Shown here one piece after another: positions 10,243 through 18,493 of a DNA stretch of 64,000 nt; the stretch's first letter is position 1, and every line of letters begins with the position of its first letter. The stretch is from Celeribacter persicus (GTDB lineage: Bacteria; Pseudomonadota; Alphaproteobacteria; Rhodobacterales; Rhodobacteraceae): contig NZ_QAOH01000001.1 of the NCBI RefSeq assembly GCF_003050785.1, positions 496,001-560,000 on the forward strand, read 5' to 3'. The notes below the pieces were generated by a model. That model did not search any database, was not told the origin of the DNA, and saw only the letters and a list, made by a program, of their open reading frames with translations. The position numbers and the translations under genes are program-made.

Positions 10243-10300
10243 GCTCTGTGTCCCGATCACCGGGACTTGTTCCGTATCGCGGCATCGTTGCCTTGCGATA
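10233..10300 (-). promoter_or_regulatory. Candidate ANTAR (NasT) antiterminator RNA with two hexaloop hairpins
   Basis: Hairpin P1 (10300-10275): TATCGC, AA bulge, GGC, loop AACGAT, GCC, GCGATA. Hairpin P2 (10246-10233): GAGC, loop AAAGCC, GCTC. Both loops are six bases with A at position 1 and G at position 4, the published hallmark of RNA bound by ANTAR proteins. P2 uses bases of the terminator's 5' arm, so P2 and the terminator exclude each other. A third hairpin (GTCCCG, 5-base loop, CGGGAC; 10266-10250) lies between them. NasT and NasS are encoded immediately upstream. Binding is inferred. Confidence 0.7.
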
Positions 10301-10363
10301 ATTTTCATATGCCGGGAATCGCGCTGCGCATGCAAAGAGACTTGCGATGGCACAGGGCAAAAA

Positions 10364-10379
10364 TGCTGCATATGCACCA
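10364..10379 (-). promoter_or_regulatory. Weak candidate sigma-54 promoter for nasF
   Basis: TGGTGCATATGCAGCA has the GG-N10-GC core of a sigma-54 promoter but deviates at several flanking positions (TGGTGC for TGGCAC, CAGC for TTGC). It is in the right place, giving a leader of roughly 200 bases that contains the attenuator. Other promoters in the 250-base gap cannot be excluded. Confidence 0.22.
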
Positions 10380-10399
10380 GAATGCGGAAATTTTGTGCA

Positions 10400-11575
10400 T
10401 CAATCCGCAGAAGGGTCAAAAACACGCCCGTCGAAAAACCGATTTCGTTCCAGAATCAGATGTCCCGCCTCGGAGGCGACCGGAGTAGGCGTATTCAAAG
10501 CGCCCTCAAGTTTCGAGGAAGCCCCCGGCAAATCGGCGGAAGTCTGCGCCAGCGCCTGCCGGTGGAGGTCGGAGCGGAATACATTATGCGCTACGGTCCG
10601 CGCCTGCGCCCGGTCGAGGCCAGTGCGCGCGGCAAGCTGGGTGCCGATCCATTCCGCCTGCGAGCGCCAGGGAAATGTCGCGGCACCGTTGAAGAACTCA
10701 AGAAATCCATCGACCGACCGGGTTTCACCGGTCGGCGCAATGACGATCTGGCCAGAAAGCGCGCGTTCGAGCATTTCGGAAGGCAGATCGAGATACTCCG
10801 GTCGGCTCAGAAGCTCGGAGGCCAACGTGCGGCTGTCGGGCGAACCGAGCCAGCGGCCCGCACGCCAGACCGCCCGGATAAGCCGCCCCATCAGCGCGCT
10901 TTCTTGTTCGGCCCAGTCGGTGCGCACCGCCAAAACCTTTTCCGGCGCGGCAGACCAGATCGCGGAGGTCGGCAGCAACAACTCTCCCACCCCATTGTCC
11001 ACCGCTTTCGAGCCCCAAGGCTCGCCGACACAAAAGGCGTCGATCTCGCCGGTCGCCAAGGCATCGGCCATCAGCGGCGGGGGCACGGTGCGGATGTCCA
11101 CCGATTGCGGCGCCGGAAGACCCAGCGCGGAGAGCCAGTAATACAGAAGTTCGGCATGCATCGAGAAGGGGAAGGGCACACCGATCCGGAGCCGTCCCTT
11201 CACCGCCGCGATCAGCGCCTTGCCCGCCGCCTGCGCGTCATTGAAGGCGAAGTCATGCCCCTCCTCGCGCAGCCGCGCGGCGAGATCGTTCGACACGCCG
11301 ATGACATTGCCGTTCATCGACAGGACGGAGACAGCCGACAGTTTCGCGCCGGCTCCGCCAAGCCCCAGAGCGGTTGCCACCGGCACCGGGGAGAGCATAT
11401 GCGCCGCCTCCACCTGGCCGAAACTCAGCATATCACGTACCGAGGACCAGGACGGCGCGCGTCTGAGATCGAGCGCAATCCCCTCTTCTGCGGCAAAACC
11501 CATCTCCTGCGCCACGATCAGCGGCGCGGCATCGACCAGCGGGATAAACCCGACCGAGAGCAGCGTGCCCCTCAT
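10400..11575 (-). CDS. nasS: NasS-like nitrate/nitrite sensor
   Basis: 391 residues homologous to the NrtA/NasF binding protein of the same locus (LLSVGFIPLVDAAPLIVAQEMGF; DAFCVGEPWGSKAV) but with no signal peptide, so it stays in the cytoplasm. In the characterised NasS-NasT systems NasS holds NasT inactive until nitrate or nitrite binds. It follows nasT with a 4-base overlap and precedes the nasF leader that carries the predicted NasT target. Confidence 0.9.
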   Translation of the reverse strand: MRGTLLSVGFIPLVDAAPLIVAQEMGFAAEEGIALDLRRAPSWSSVRDMLSFGQVEAAHMLSPVPVATALGLGGAGAKLSAVSVLSMNGNVIGVSNDLAARLREEGHDFAFNDAQAAGKALIAAVKGRLRIGVPFPFSMHAELLYYWLSALGLPAPQSVDIRTVPPPLMADALATGEIDAFCVGEPWGSKAVDNGVGELLLPTSAIWSAAPEKVLAVRTDWAEQESALMGRLIRAVWRAGRWLGSPDSRTLASELLSRPEYLDLPSEMLERALSGQIVIAPTGETRSVDGFLEFFNGAATFPWRSQAEWIGTQLAARTGLDRAQARTVAHNVFRSDLHRQALAQTSADLPGASSKLEGALNTPTPVASEAGHLILERNRFFDGRVFDPSAD

Positions 11576-12156
11576 GCCAGAAGCCCCGCTGCCGTGACCA
11601 GCGCCTGTGCCACATCGGCGACACGCTTGCCCTGATCCATCGCCGCCTTGCGCAGCATGGCATAGGCCTCATCCTCGCCGATCCCCTTGGCGCGCATCAG
11701 CATGCCCTTGGCCCGGTCGATCACCTTGCGCTCTTCCAGCGCCTTCTTGGTCTCGGCAAGTTCCGTGCGCATACGCTGGAACATGCGAAACCGCACGATG
11801 GCGGCGTCCATGATCGGTTTGACGCGTTGCGACTGCAACCCGTCCACGACATAGGCCGACACCCCCGCCTCGATCGCCGCCGTCGAAAGCGCCTCATCGG
11901 TGCTGTCGACGAACATGGCAACGGGACGGTCGAGCGGACCTGAAGCCAAGGCCAGTTCCTCCATCGTGTCGCGCGACGGGTTTTCGATGTCGATCAGCAC
12001 CACGTCCGGGTTGCGCGCCTGAATCTGACGCGCGAGCCCGTTCGGATCGTTGATGACGGAAATGTCGAATTCCCCAGCGGCACGCAGGCTGTCCACGATC
12101 AGCTGCGCGCGGGTGCGGTCGGTTTCGACAACGATGACGGAAAGGGGTGCACTCAT
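11572..12156 (-). CDS. nasT: NasT, ANTAR-domain antiterminator
   Basis: 194 residues: an N-terminal receiver-like domain (about 5-120; D56 in VVLIDIENPS at the phospho-acceptor position), a coiled linker (FQRMRTELAETKKALEERK) and a C-terminal ANTAR RNA-binding domain (about 132-190; KVIDRAKGMLMRAKGIGEDEAYAMLRKAAM). ANTAR domains bind paired hexaloop hairpins and prevent formation of an overlapping terminator. It is first gene of the nasT-nasS pair. No attenuator is evident in its own 124-base upstream gap, which holds only a small hairpin (CAGAT AATG ATCTG). Confidence 0.92.
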   Translation of the reverse strand: MSAPLSVIVVETDRTRAQLIVDSLRAAGEFDISVINDPNGLARQIQARNPDVVLIDIENPSRDTMEELALASGPLDRPVAMFVDSTDEALSTAAIEAGVSAYVVDGLQSQRVKPIMDAAIVRFRMFQRMRTELAETKKALEERKVIDRAKGMLMRAKGIGEDEAYAMLRKAAMDQGKRVADVAQALVTAAGLLA

Positions 12157-12280
12157 GGGGTCAGATCGCGTGAAGCGCGGAGCAAAGTAAACGATTCCTG
12201 CACAAGAAGGTGCTACATGCCTCAGAGACAGATCATTATCTGCCTATTTTTTAAGGCATGACGCTGCATTCGTGGGCAGT

Positions 12281-12778
12281 TCACATTTTGCCAAGACACC
12301 AGTCCCGCATCGCCGTCAGGTTCGGCTCCACGGGTTCGGCAAAGTCTCCGGCATAGACCTCAAACGCTTCGAAATTCTTGGTGTTGATGCCGAGCAGAAC
12401 GGGAATGCCCTCGGAGAGCGCCGCGGCGATGAGATCGCGAAATCCCCGGCCCTCGATCTCCTGCTTGCCGAACTTGTTGATCAGCACAAGCTCCGCCCCG
12501 GCTTCAAGCGCCTTCTCCGCATGATGCACGGCGCGTTCCAACCCGTCCGGATCGAGACGACAGCCTTGTGCCAGTGCGCCGAGGCTCTGGGAAATCGTGA
12601 TCTTCTCACCGGACGGCAGCAGGCGCAGTTCCATCCGGCATTTGATCTGATCGGGGAGTTCGGTGTTGATCTGCACCGCCCCCGCAAGCCGCCGCCCTTC
12701 CGCTTCGAAGCCGTCCGCGAGCTGCGCCAGCAGGCGATCCGTGGCACCTCGGTCTTCCGTCATCACATAGCCGAGCAT
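12281..12778 (-). CDS. DUF2478 family protein, linked to molybdenum genes
   Basis: 165 residues (MLGYVMTEDRGATDRLL...), cytoplasmic, no membrane segment. The family is known to me as DUF2478, often near molybdate or nitrate genes; its function is not established. Here it is divergent from mobA and next to nasT. An upstream ATG at 12811 would add 11 residues, but the ATG at 12778 has a better-placed Shine-Dalgarno (AGAGG, 7 bases before it). Contains ELVLINKFGKQEIEGRGF, which may be a nucleotide-binding-like segment. Confidence 0.7.
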   Translation of the reverse strand: MLGYVMTEDRGATDRLLAQLADGFEAEGRRLAGAVQINTELPDQIKCRMELRLLPSGEKITISQSLGALAQGCRLDPDGLERAVHHAEKALEAGAELVLINKFGKQEIEGRGFRDLIAAALSEGIPVLLGINTKNFEAFEVYAGDFAEPVEPNLTAMRDWCLGKM

Positions 12779-12854
12779 GGCCTGCCTCTTGATTTGCCCT
12801 GCCCCGGACATACAGAATGGATCCCAAGAGCAAAAGCCCTATGGAGCGGACCCC

Positions 12855-13466
12855 ATGCGCAGCTATCCCGGCGTTATCCTTGCAGGCGGCGAAGGCACCC
12901 GCCTGGGCACGGTCGACAAGGCCCTCGTGGAACTTGGCGGGAAGCGGCTGATCGCACGGGTGATCGACCGACTTGCCCCGCAATGCGCCACATTGGCGAT
13001 CAGCGCCAATGGCGATCCGAAACGTTATGCCGAATTCGGCTATCCGATCATTCCCGACGGCGCGGCAGAGATGCAGGGGCCTTTGGCCGGTGTGCTCGCC
13101 GGGCTCGACTGGGCCGCAACGAAGGGCTTCAAGGCAATTGTGACCGTTGCTACTGATACGCCATTCTTTCCGACAAATCTGGTAGAGCGCCTGTCGCAGG
13201 TGGCCCGGCCCGAAGAGTTCGGTATTGCGGTCACAGAGGAGAAAGGCGAAACGCGCTGGCATCCGACCTTCGGACTTTGGCCCGTGAGCCTGCGCGACGA
13301 TCTGCGCGTCGCTCTGGCTCGGCATCAACGACGCATGGTGCAATTCACCGAAAGCAAGGGCGCGGTGCCCGTGGTGTTCGAGGGGCCGGTGCCGGACGCG
13401 CTGTTCTTCAACATCAACACCGCCGAGGATCTGGCACAGGCAGAGGAAATGCTGGCGCGGGTGTAA
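12855..13466 (+). CDS. mobA: Molybdenum cofactor guanylyltransferase
   Basis: 203 residues; transfers GMP from GTP to molybdenum cofactor, forming the (bis-)MGD that NasA needs. The N-terminus has GVILAGGEGTRLGTVDKALVELGGK, the nucleotide-binding loop of MobA (usually GGxSxRMGxDK), and DTPFFPTNLVERL later. The frame opens at 12777, but the ATG at 12855 places the loop near the start as in the family. Divergent from the DUF2478 gene and convergent with tusA; the gap to tusA is filled by a dispersed repeat. Confidence 0.88.
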   Translation: MRSYPGVILAGGEGTRLGTVDKALVELGGKRLIARVIDRLAPQCATLAISANGDPKRYAEFGYPIIPDGAAEMQGPLAGVLAGLDWAATKGFKAIVTVATDTPFFPTNLVERLSQVARPEEFGIAVTEEKGETRWHPTFGLWPVSLRDDLRVALARHQRRMVQFTESKGAVPVVFEGPVPDALFFNINTAEDLAQAEEMLARV

Positions 13467-13468
13467 TC

Positions 13469-13583
13469 TAAAGCGTTTTGCTTTTTATCTGAGACAGGGA
13501 AAAAGCAAAACGCTGAGCAATATATAAGCGTTGTAAGCGTTTCACGCTAAATTTGTGATTCAGATTTAATGCGAAACGCTTTA
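13469..13583. repeat. Dispersed hairpin element, copy 1 (complete, 115 bp)
   Basis: Ends form an imperfect 13-base inverted repeat: TAAAGCGTTTTGC on the left, GCGAAACGCTTTA on the right. Inside, a 15-bp stem AGCGTTTTGCTTTTT / AAAAAGCAAAACGCT (13472-13486 and 13500-13514) encloses loop ATCTGAGACAGGG. It lies between convergent mobA and tusA and supplies the tusA stop codon (tta at 13581-13583). Related copies are at 41654, 56774 and 47748. Confidence 0.85.
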
Positions 13584-13826
13584 GCCTCTGCGGATCAGGT
13601 AGGTCTGGTGCGCACCAAGGTCTTTCATACCGAGATAGCTGTGCCCGGCCTCGTTGCAGTAATGCGGTACGTCGATCACCGCCGCCGGATCGGAAGCGAG
13701 AAGCCGGAGCACCTGTCCCGGCGCCATGGTCAAGAGCCGCTTGCGGGCTTTCAGCACCGGCAAAGGGCAAATCAGCCCGATCGCGTCAAGCTCTTCGTCC
13801 CAGTCTGGCGTGTCATAGGAAATCAT
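13581..13826 (-). CDS. tusA: TusA-like sulfurtransferase
   Basis: 81 residues with the family CPxP motif (DAIGLICPLPVLKARKRL), whose cysteine carries the persulfide. TusA-type proteins pass sulfur for tRNA thiolation, molybdenum cofactor or formate dehydrogenase maturation; near mobA and nasA a molybdenum role is attractive but not shown. The length is typical. Its stop codon lies in the right end of the dispersed repeat. Confidence 0.85.
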   Translation of the reverse strand: MISYDTPDWDEELDAIGLICPLPVLKARKRLLTMAPGQVLRLLASDPAAVIDVPHYCNEAGHSYLGMKDLGAHQTYLIRRG

Positions 13827-13874
13827 GGCCGAGGCTTAAGATGCCCCGGCCATTCTGTCCAGTCTCCCGTTACC

Positions 13875-14828
13875 TCATCCTCGCAGGCCCCGCGTCTGTC
13901 GAAACGGCAGATCGGGTGGAAGATAGGTCTCATCAAGTCGCGCTTTGAGATACTCAGCCGCCTGAACCGGCGGGTAATGCGCAACGCCCGTCCCCGGCAA
14001 GGGAGCAATGATGCTGTCGGGGTTCGGATCGAGATAGAAGGCAGCGAGCGTCCGGGGACGTGTCGGCGGCAACAAGCGATGCGGAACGGAACGGTACTGG
14101 TCATTGGTCCACCGCATCAGGCCGTCACCCACCAACACCAGCAGAGCACCGGGAATTTCAGGCACATCGCGCCATTGGCCGGTACGGGAGCGAATTTGCA
14201 CCCCGCCACTGCCATCGGTAAGCACGAGTGTCAGCCCGCCGTAATCGAATTGCGGCTGATCGCTGGGCGGCGCCATGATCCGCGACCCGACCGGGTAATA
14301 CGACAGGCGCAGCGTCGCCATCGGATCGGTGAAATGCGGCTGAAAGAACCCCTGTGGCAACTCAAGATCGCGCTCGACCCCGCGCATCAGGGCACGGCCG
14401 AGGCCGAGCATCTCCTTGTAATAGTCGCGCATGACATCACGGAACATATCATCCTCGGGCCAGAGGTTCGGCCCCCGAAACGGCTCGCCCGCCTGCACAC
14501 GCGGATCGCTCTCGGACAGGTCGAGGCCCAGGCTGAAACTCTCCTTGATCAGAGGCGTGCCCGACACCCCGCCGAGCAGTTCGACACCGGAGGGTGCCCA
14601 GCCCCGATTGATCGGCGAATGACGGATGTCGAGCGGCGCTTTCTCCGCCTCAGACAGAGCAAAGAACGCCTCCGCAGCACTCAGGACATCACGCAGAAGG
14701 CCGCGCGGGATGCCATGTTCGGACAAAAGAAACACGCCCTCGTCACGACAGGCTTGTCCCATCTGTTGCGCAAAACCCTGTGGGTCCTTGCCCGAGGCCT
14801 GAAGTCGAAAATCCAGTAAAGGTATCAT
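13875..14828 (-). CDS. Isopenicillin-N-synthase-like 2OG-Fe(II) oxygenase with altered HxD motif
   Basis: 317 residues of the IPNS/2OG dioxygenase family: N-terminal DIOX_N region (MIPLLDFRLQ...FLLSEHGIP) and the C-terminal 2OG-FeII domain. Normally the first iron ligands read HxD(Y)G; here the stretch is PQFDYGG, so the histidine is glutamine. The distal histidine is kept (YRSVPHRL), and the 2OG-binding RxS is RTL. The start was set at the ATG before IPLLDF; the frame runs further upstream with non-family sequence. Its substrate is unknown. It may be a weak, divergent or non-enzymatic member. Confidence 0.72.
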   Translation of the reverse strand: MIPLLDFRLQASGKDPQGFAQQMGQACRDEGVFLLSEHGIPRGLLRDVLSAAEAFFALSEAEKAPLDIRHSPINRGWAPSGVELLGGVSGTPLIKESFSLGLDLSESDPRVQAGEPFRGPNLWPEDDMFRDVMRDYYKEMLGLGRALMRGVERDLELPQGFFQPHFTDPMATLRLSYYPVGSRIMAPPSDQPQFDYGGLTLVLTDGSGGVQIRSRTGQWRDVPEIPGALLVLVGDGLMRWTNDQYRSVPHRLLPPTRPRTLAAFYLDPNPDSIIAPLPGTGVAHYPPVQAAEYLKARLDETYLPPDLPFRQTRGLRG

Positions 14829-15292
14829 TTGAAAATCTTTCGAATGGTCGCCTGCGTCTCCTCCTCCCAAATGATCCGCAGACTGATCATCGGGTACAGG
14901 CAGGTTACAGGAGGGAGGCCTGCACCGAGAGCACAACCCAAGGGCGAACGCCGGAAAATCGCAAAAATGGTCAAAGGACGGGCTTTTTTTCGTCCATAAG
15001 ATCAAATCCGGTGCAATTCCCGTGCAATGTCTTCGCACGAAATGCCCTCTTTCGGGCAGATGCATTGGCCTCTGCCAGACAAGATTTGTCAGAACGGTAA
15101 AAAATCCTTCACAGAACCATCACATTCCCCCGGCATGTGGACGCCTGTGCAAGACCGAACCCGGAGGTCACTTCCGGCACCTGACGTTTTGCGCCTCCTC
15201 AGAAGAGGAAGCACCGAGCGCCGCAAACCGACAGGGGGCGCCTCACCGACATGACAGGCCCCCAAGAGTGGGTCCAAACCGGAGACAGTGTG
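14829..15292. other. 464-base divergent intergenic region ahead of ugpB
   Basis: Contains the promoters of the 2OG oxygenase (minus) and of ugpB (plus). I see small hairpins (TGCCC TCTTTC GGGCA) and an 11-base-spaced direct repeat read on the minus strand (TGTGATGGTTCTGTGA, within 15108-15125) that only loosely resembles a PHO box. No ORF with family features is present. Confidence 0.5.
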
Positions 15293-16609
15293 ATGAACAC
15301 GATGAAAAACACGGCGAAATTCACGGCAGCCGCTGCCGCTTTCGCCCTCGCGGGCACCGCCGCTTTTGCTCAAACCGAGATCACCTGGTGGCACGCCATG
15401 GGTGGCAACCTCGGCGAGACCGTCAACAAGATCGCCGAGGGCTTCAACGCCTCGCAGGACGAGTACAAGATCACCCCGGTGTTCAAGGGCTCCTACGAAG
15501 AGACCCTGACCTCCGGCATCGCCGCCTTCCGTGCGGGCGAGCAGCCGAACATCATGCAGGTGTTCGATGCCGGTTCCGCCACCGTGATCGGCGCCAAGGG
15601 CGCGACCGTGCCGGTGCAGGACTTGCTGGCCGAGAACGGTGTCGATTTCGACATCAACGACTACATCCCGGGTGTGCGCTATTTCTATGCCGACAGTGAC
15701 GGCAAGATGATCGGCATGCCGTTCAACTCCTCTTCGCCGGTGATGTATTACAACGCCGATGCGCTGGCCGCCGCTGGTGTCGAAGTTCCGGCGACCTACG
15801 AGGAATTCGAAGAGATCGCGCCGAAGCTCAAGGAAGCCGGGTACATCCCGCTGGTGCAGACGCACCTGCCGTGGGAATTCGTCGAAAATTTCCATTCGCG
15901 TCACAACCTGCCGTTTGCGACCAACGCGAACGGTTATGAAGGCGCCGAAGGCACCCAGATCCTGATCAATTCCGACGAGATGAAAATGCACTTCACCAAG
16001 GTGAAGGAATGGCTCGCCGAAGGTTACTTCGGTTTCTTCGGCACCGGCTGGGACGACAACCAGTCGCAGTTCGAAGCGGGCAAAGCCGCCATGTATATCG
16101 GCTCCTCGGGCGACTTCGGCGGCCTGACCACGAAAGGCATGCCGTTCGAGTGGGGTTCCGCCTATCTGCCCTACTGGGCCTCGATCACCGAAGAAGGTTA
16201 CCAGACCTTCATCGGCGGCGCGTCTCTCTTCGCCATGGCTGGCAAATCCGCCGAGGAAAACAAGGCGACCGCCGAGTTCTTCCGCTACCTGACCTCCCCG
16301 GAAGTGCAATACATGTGGCACCGTGAAACCGGTTATGTTCCGGTCACCACCGCCGCTTACGAACTGGCGAAAGCCGATGGTCACTACGACCGTTTCCCGG
16401 CTGCTGAAACCGGCCCGAAACAACTGATGCTGCAATCCGGTGAAAACACCCGCGGCTACCGCATGGGCTTCTACGTCCAGATCCGCGACGTGGAAAACCG
16501 CGAGCTGTCCCGTGTGCTTTCCGGTGAGACCACCGTCGAGGACGCTCTGGCCACCATCGAGAAAGAGGGCAACGAGCTTCTCGCCCGTTTCGCCAAGACC
16601 CAAGGGTAA
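15293..16609 (+). CDS. ugpB: Glycerol-3-phosphate-binding periplasmic protein
   Basis: 438 residues, extracellular solute-binding protein family 1. Signal peptide with AAAAAFALAGTAAFA ahead of the mature start QTEITWWHAMGG. The mature protein matches UgpB features (WWHAMGGNLGETVNKIAEGFN; GMPFNSSSPVMYYN), which bind sn-glycerol-3-phosphate or glycerophosphodiesters. ATG at 15293 follows GGAG and is the one next to the signal peptide; the open frame begins 14 codons earlier. First gene of ugpBAEC; a strong hairpin follows it. Confidence 0.92.
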   Translation: MNTMKNTAKFTAAAAAFALAGTAAFAQTEITWWHAMGGNLGETVNKIAEGFNASQDEYKITPVFKGSYEETLTSGIAAFRAGEQPNIMQVFDAGSATVIGAKGATVPVQDLLAENGVDFDINDYIPGVRYFYADSDGKMIGMPFNSSSPVMYYNADALAAAGVEVPATYEEFEEIAPKLKEAGYIPLVQTHLPWEFVENFHSRHNLPFATNANGYEGAEGTQILINSDEMKMHFTKVKEWLAEGYFGFFGTGWDDNQSQFEAGKAAMYIGSSGDFGGLTTKGMPFEWGSAYLPYWASITEEGYQTFIGGASLFAMAGKSAEENKATAEFFRYLTSPEVQYMWHRETGYVPVTTAAYELAKADGHYDRFPAAETGPKQLMLQSGENTRGYRMGFYVQIRDVENRELSRVLSGETTVEDALATIEKEGNELLARFAKTQG

Positions 16610-16629
16610 CCCCGGTCAGACCGACATCT

Positions 16630-16657
16630 CTGACGGCCGCGCCTTTGCGGCCGTCAG
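16630..16657 (+). terminator. Hairpin / leaky terminator between ugpB and ugpA
   Basis: An 11-bp perfect stem CTGACGGCCGC / GCGGCCGTCAG with loop GCCTTT, followed by GCTTTTG. Position directly after the binding-protein gene suggests partial termination or mRNA protection so that UgpB is made in excess over the permeases. Confidence 0.7.
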
Positions 16658-16694
16658 GCTTTTGCGAAAGGTCCTCCCCCGTGAAAGGTCTCAC

Positions 16695-17576
16695 ATGAAA
16701 CGCGCAGGCTTTGCCTCCCGCTGGCTGCCGATCCTCCTTCTGGTGCCTCAGCTCTCGATCATTCTCGTCTTCTTCTACTGGCCCGCCGCCTATGCGGTGA
16801 AATCCTCGTTTTATCTGCAAGACCCGTTCGGGTTCGGGCAAACCTTTGTGGGGCTGGAGAATTACAGCGCGCTGGCCGGCTCCGCCGAATATCTCAAGGT
16901 GGCCAATTTCACCATGATCTTCACCGTTCTGGTGACGTTCTTCTCGCTGGCGCTGGCGCTTTTGCTGGCGGTCAAGGCGGATAAGGTGATCCGCGGCGCA
17001 AAGACCTATCGCACGCTTCTGATGTGGGTCTATGCGGTCGCACCGCCTGTGGCGGGGTTCATGGGGCTGATCCTGTTCAACCAGCGCTGGGGACCGCTGA
17101 CGGAGTTTTTCGGCGCGCTGGGCTGGGACTTCAACCTGCGGGCGGATTATGTCGACACGGCCTTTGCCATGGTCGTTGTCTCCGTCTGGAAACAGGTGCC
17201 GGTGAATTTCATCTTCTTCCTCTCCGGGCTGCAAAGCATTCCGAAATCCGTGCGCGAGGCGGCCCTGATCGACAACCGCTCGGACTCCGGGCGATTCTGG
17301 GACGTGACATTCCCTCTGCTTGCACCGACCGGGTTCTTTTTGCTCATCATCAACATCACCTACGCGCTCTTCGACACCTTCGGCATCATCGACACGCTGG
17401 TACAGGGCGAGCCGGGCAACAACCCGATGACGCTGGTCTACAAGGTCTATGTCGACGGGTTCCGGGGCAACGATCTTGGCGGCTCTTCGGCGCAATCCGT
17501 GGTCCTGATGATCCTCGTCCTCGCATTGACCGTGTTCCAGTTCCGCATGGTCGAGCGTCGCATTCACTATACCTGA
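16695..17576 (+). CDS. ugpA: Glycerol-3-phosphate ABC transporter permease UgpA
   Basis: 293-residue inner-membrane protein of the MalF/UgpA family with about six transmembrane segments (first: WLPILLLVPQLSIILVFFYW). The EAA loop reads VREAALIDNRSDSGRFWDVTFPLL. ATG at 16695 was chosen because it precedes the first membrane segment and matches UgpA length; the upstream frame overlaps ugpB and is non-coding. It forms the channel with UgpE. Confidence 0.92.
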   Translation: MKRAGFASRWLPILLLVPQLSIILVFFYWPAAYAVKSSFYLQDPFGFGQTFVGLENYSALAGSAEYLKVANFTMIFTVLVTFFSLALALLLAVKADKVIRGAKTYRTLLMWVYAVAPPVAGFMGLILFNQRWGPLTEFFGALGWDFNLRADYVDTAFAMVVVSVWKQVPVNFIFFLSGLQSIPKSVREAALIDNRSDSGRFWDVTFPLLAPTGFFLLIINITYALFDTFGIIDTLVQGEPGNNPMTLVYKVYVDGFRGNDLGGSSAQSVVLMILVLALTVFQFRMVERRIHYT

Positions 17577-17585
17577 GGCAGGACA

Positions 17586-18482
17586 ATGGCTGATATCTCC
17601 CTTTCCACGGCCACACCGGTCGTCCCCCGCCGTCGCTTTCGCTGGTCCACGCTTGTGGATCATGCCGTGCTCATCGCGGGCTCGTTGGTCATGATCCTGC
17701 CTTTGCTGGTCATGCTGCAAACCGCTTCGACCCCCGATGTCGAAACCATGAAATACGGCCCAGGCCTCTATTTCGGCGATCAGCTCGACGACAATTTCCG
17801 CAAGGCAATGTTCGAAGCCTCAGGCTTTTCCGGCGAAAACACTGGCTTCGCGATGTTCAAGAACTCGCTGATCCTCGGTCTCGGGTTCGCGATTGGCAAG
17901 ATCGTCATCGGCATGATGGCCGCCTATGCCATCGTCTATTTCCGCCTGCGGTTTGCCACTCTGGCCTTCTGGCTGATCTTCACCACGCTTCTCTTGCCGC
18001 TCGAAGTGCGCATCCTGCCCTCCTACGAGATCACGCAAAAGCTTGGGCTTCTGAACACCTATACCGGCCTCATCGTGCCATTGATCGCCTCCGCCACGGC
18101 GACGTTCTTTTTCCGGCAATTCTTCCGCTCCGTTCCCGAGGAACTGGTCGAAGCTGCGCGGATCGACGGGGCCGGGCCGGTCAAGTTCTTCATCGACATC
18201 CTCGTGCCGCTCTCGCAGACGATGATCGCGGCAATGTTCATCATCATGTTCGTCTACGGCTGGAACCAATACCTCTGGCCCACGATGATCACGACCGAGG
18301 AGGGCATGTATACCCTCGTGCGCGGGATCAAACGCATCGTTCAGGTGCTGCAAGGCGGCAATGAAATCCCCGAATACGGACGTGCGAACGTGCTGGCGAT
18401 CATCGCCGTCCTGCCGCCCGTCGCCATCGTCATTTTCTTCCAGAGCTGGTTCGTCAAGGGCCTCACGGAATCCGACAAATAA
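17586..18482 (+). CDS. ugpE: Glycerol-3-phosphate ABC transporter permease UgpE
   Basis: 298 residues, MalG/UgpE-type permease with six predicted membrane segments and the EAA loop [25 protein letters not shown]. Nine bases separate it from ugpA and eleven from ugpC, as expected for one operon. Confidence 0.92.
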   Translation: MADISLSTATPVVPRRRFRWSTLVDHAVLIAGSLVMILPLLVMLQTASTPDVETMKYGPGLYFGDQLDDNFRKAMFEASGFSGENTGFAMFKNSLILGLGFAIGKIVIGMMAAYAIVYFRLRFATLAFWLIFTTLLLPLEVRILPSYEITQKLGLLNTYTGLIVPLIASATATFFFRQFFRSVPEELVEAARIDGAGPVKFFIDILVPLSQTMIAAMFIIMFVYGWNQYLWPTMITTEEGMYTLVRGIKRIVQVLQGGNEIPEYGRANVLAIIAVLPPVAIVIFFQSWFVKGLTESDK

Positions 18483-18493
18483 GGACACTCGCA

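Noticed and set aside
10250-10266. GTCCCG/CGGGAC hairpin as ANTAR hairpin P1 or P2
   Set aside because: Its loop is five bases (GTGAT) and does not meet the A1-G4 hexaloop rule; the flanking hairpins do.
8765-11635. A very long open frame (about 950 codons) on the plus strand
   Set aside because: It runs antisense through nasF, its leader and nasS, has Arg/His/Gly-rich composition typical of shadow frames in GC-rich DNA and no family motif.
15108-15125. Possible PHO box upstream of ugpB (TTCACAGAACCATCACAT)
   Set aside because: Repeat spacing of 11 bases fits, but the bases deviate too much from CTGTCAT and the orientation is opposite to the gene. Needs a weight-matrix scan.
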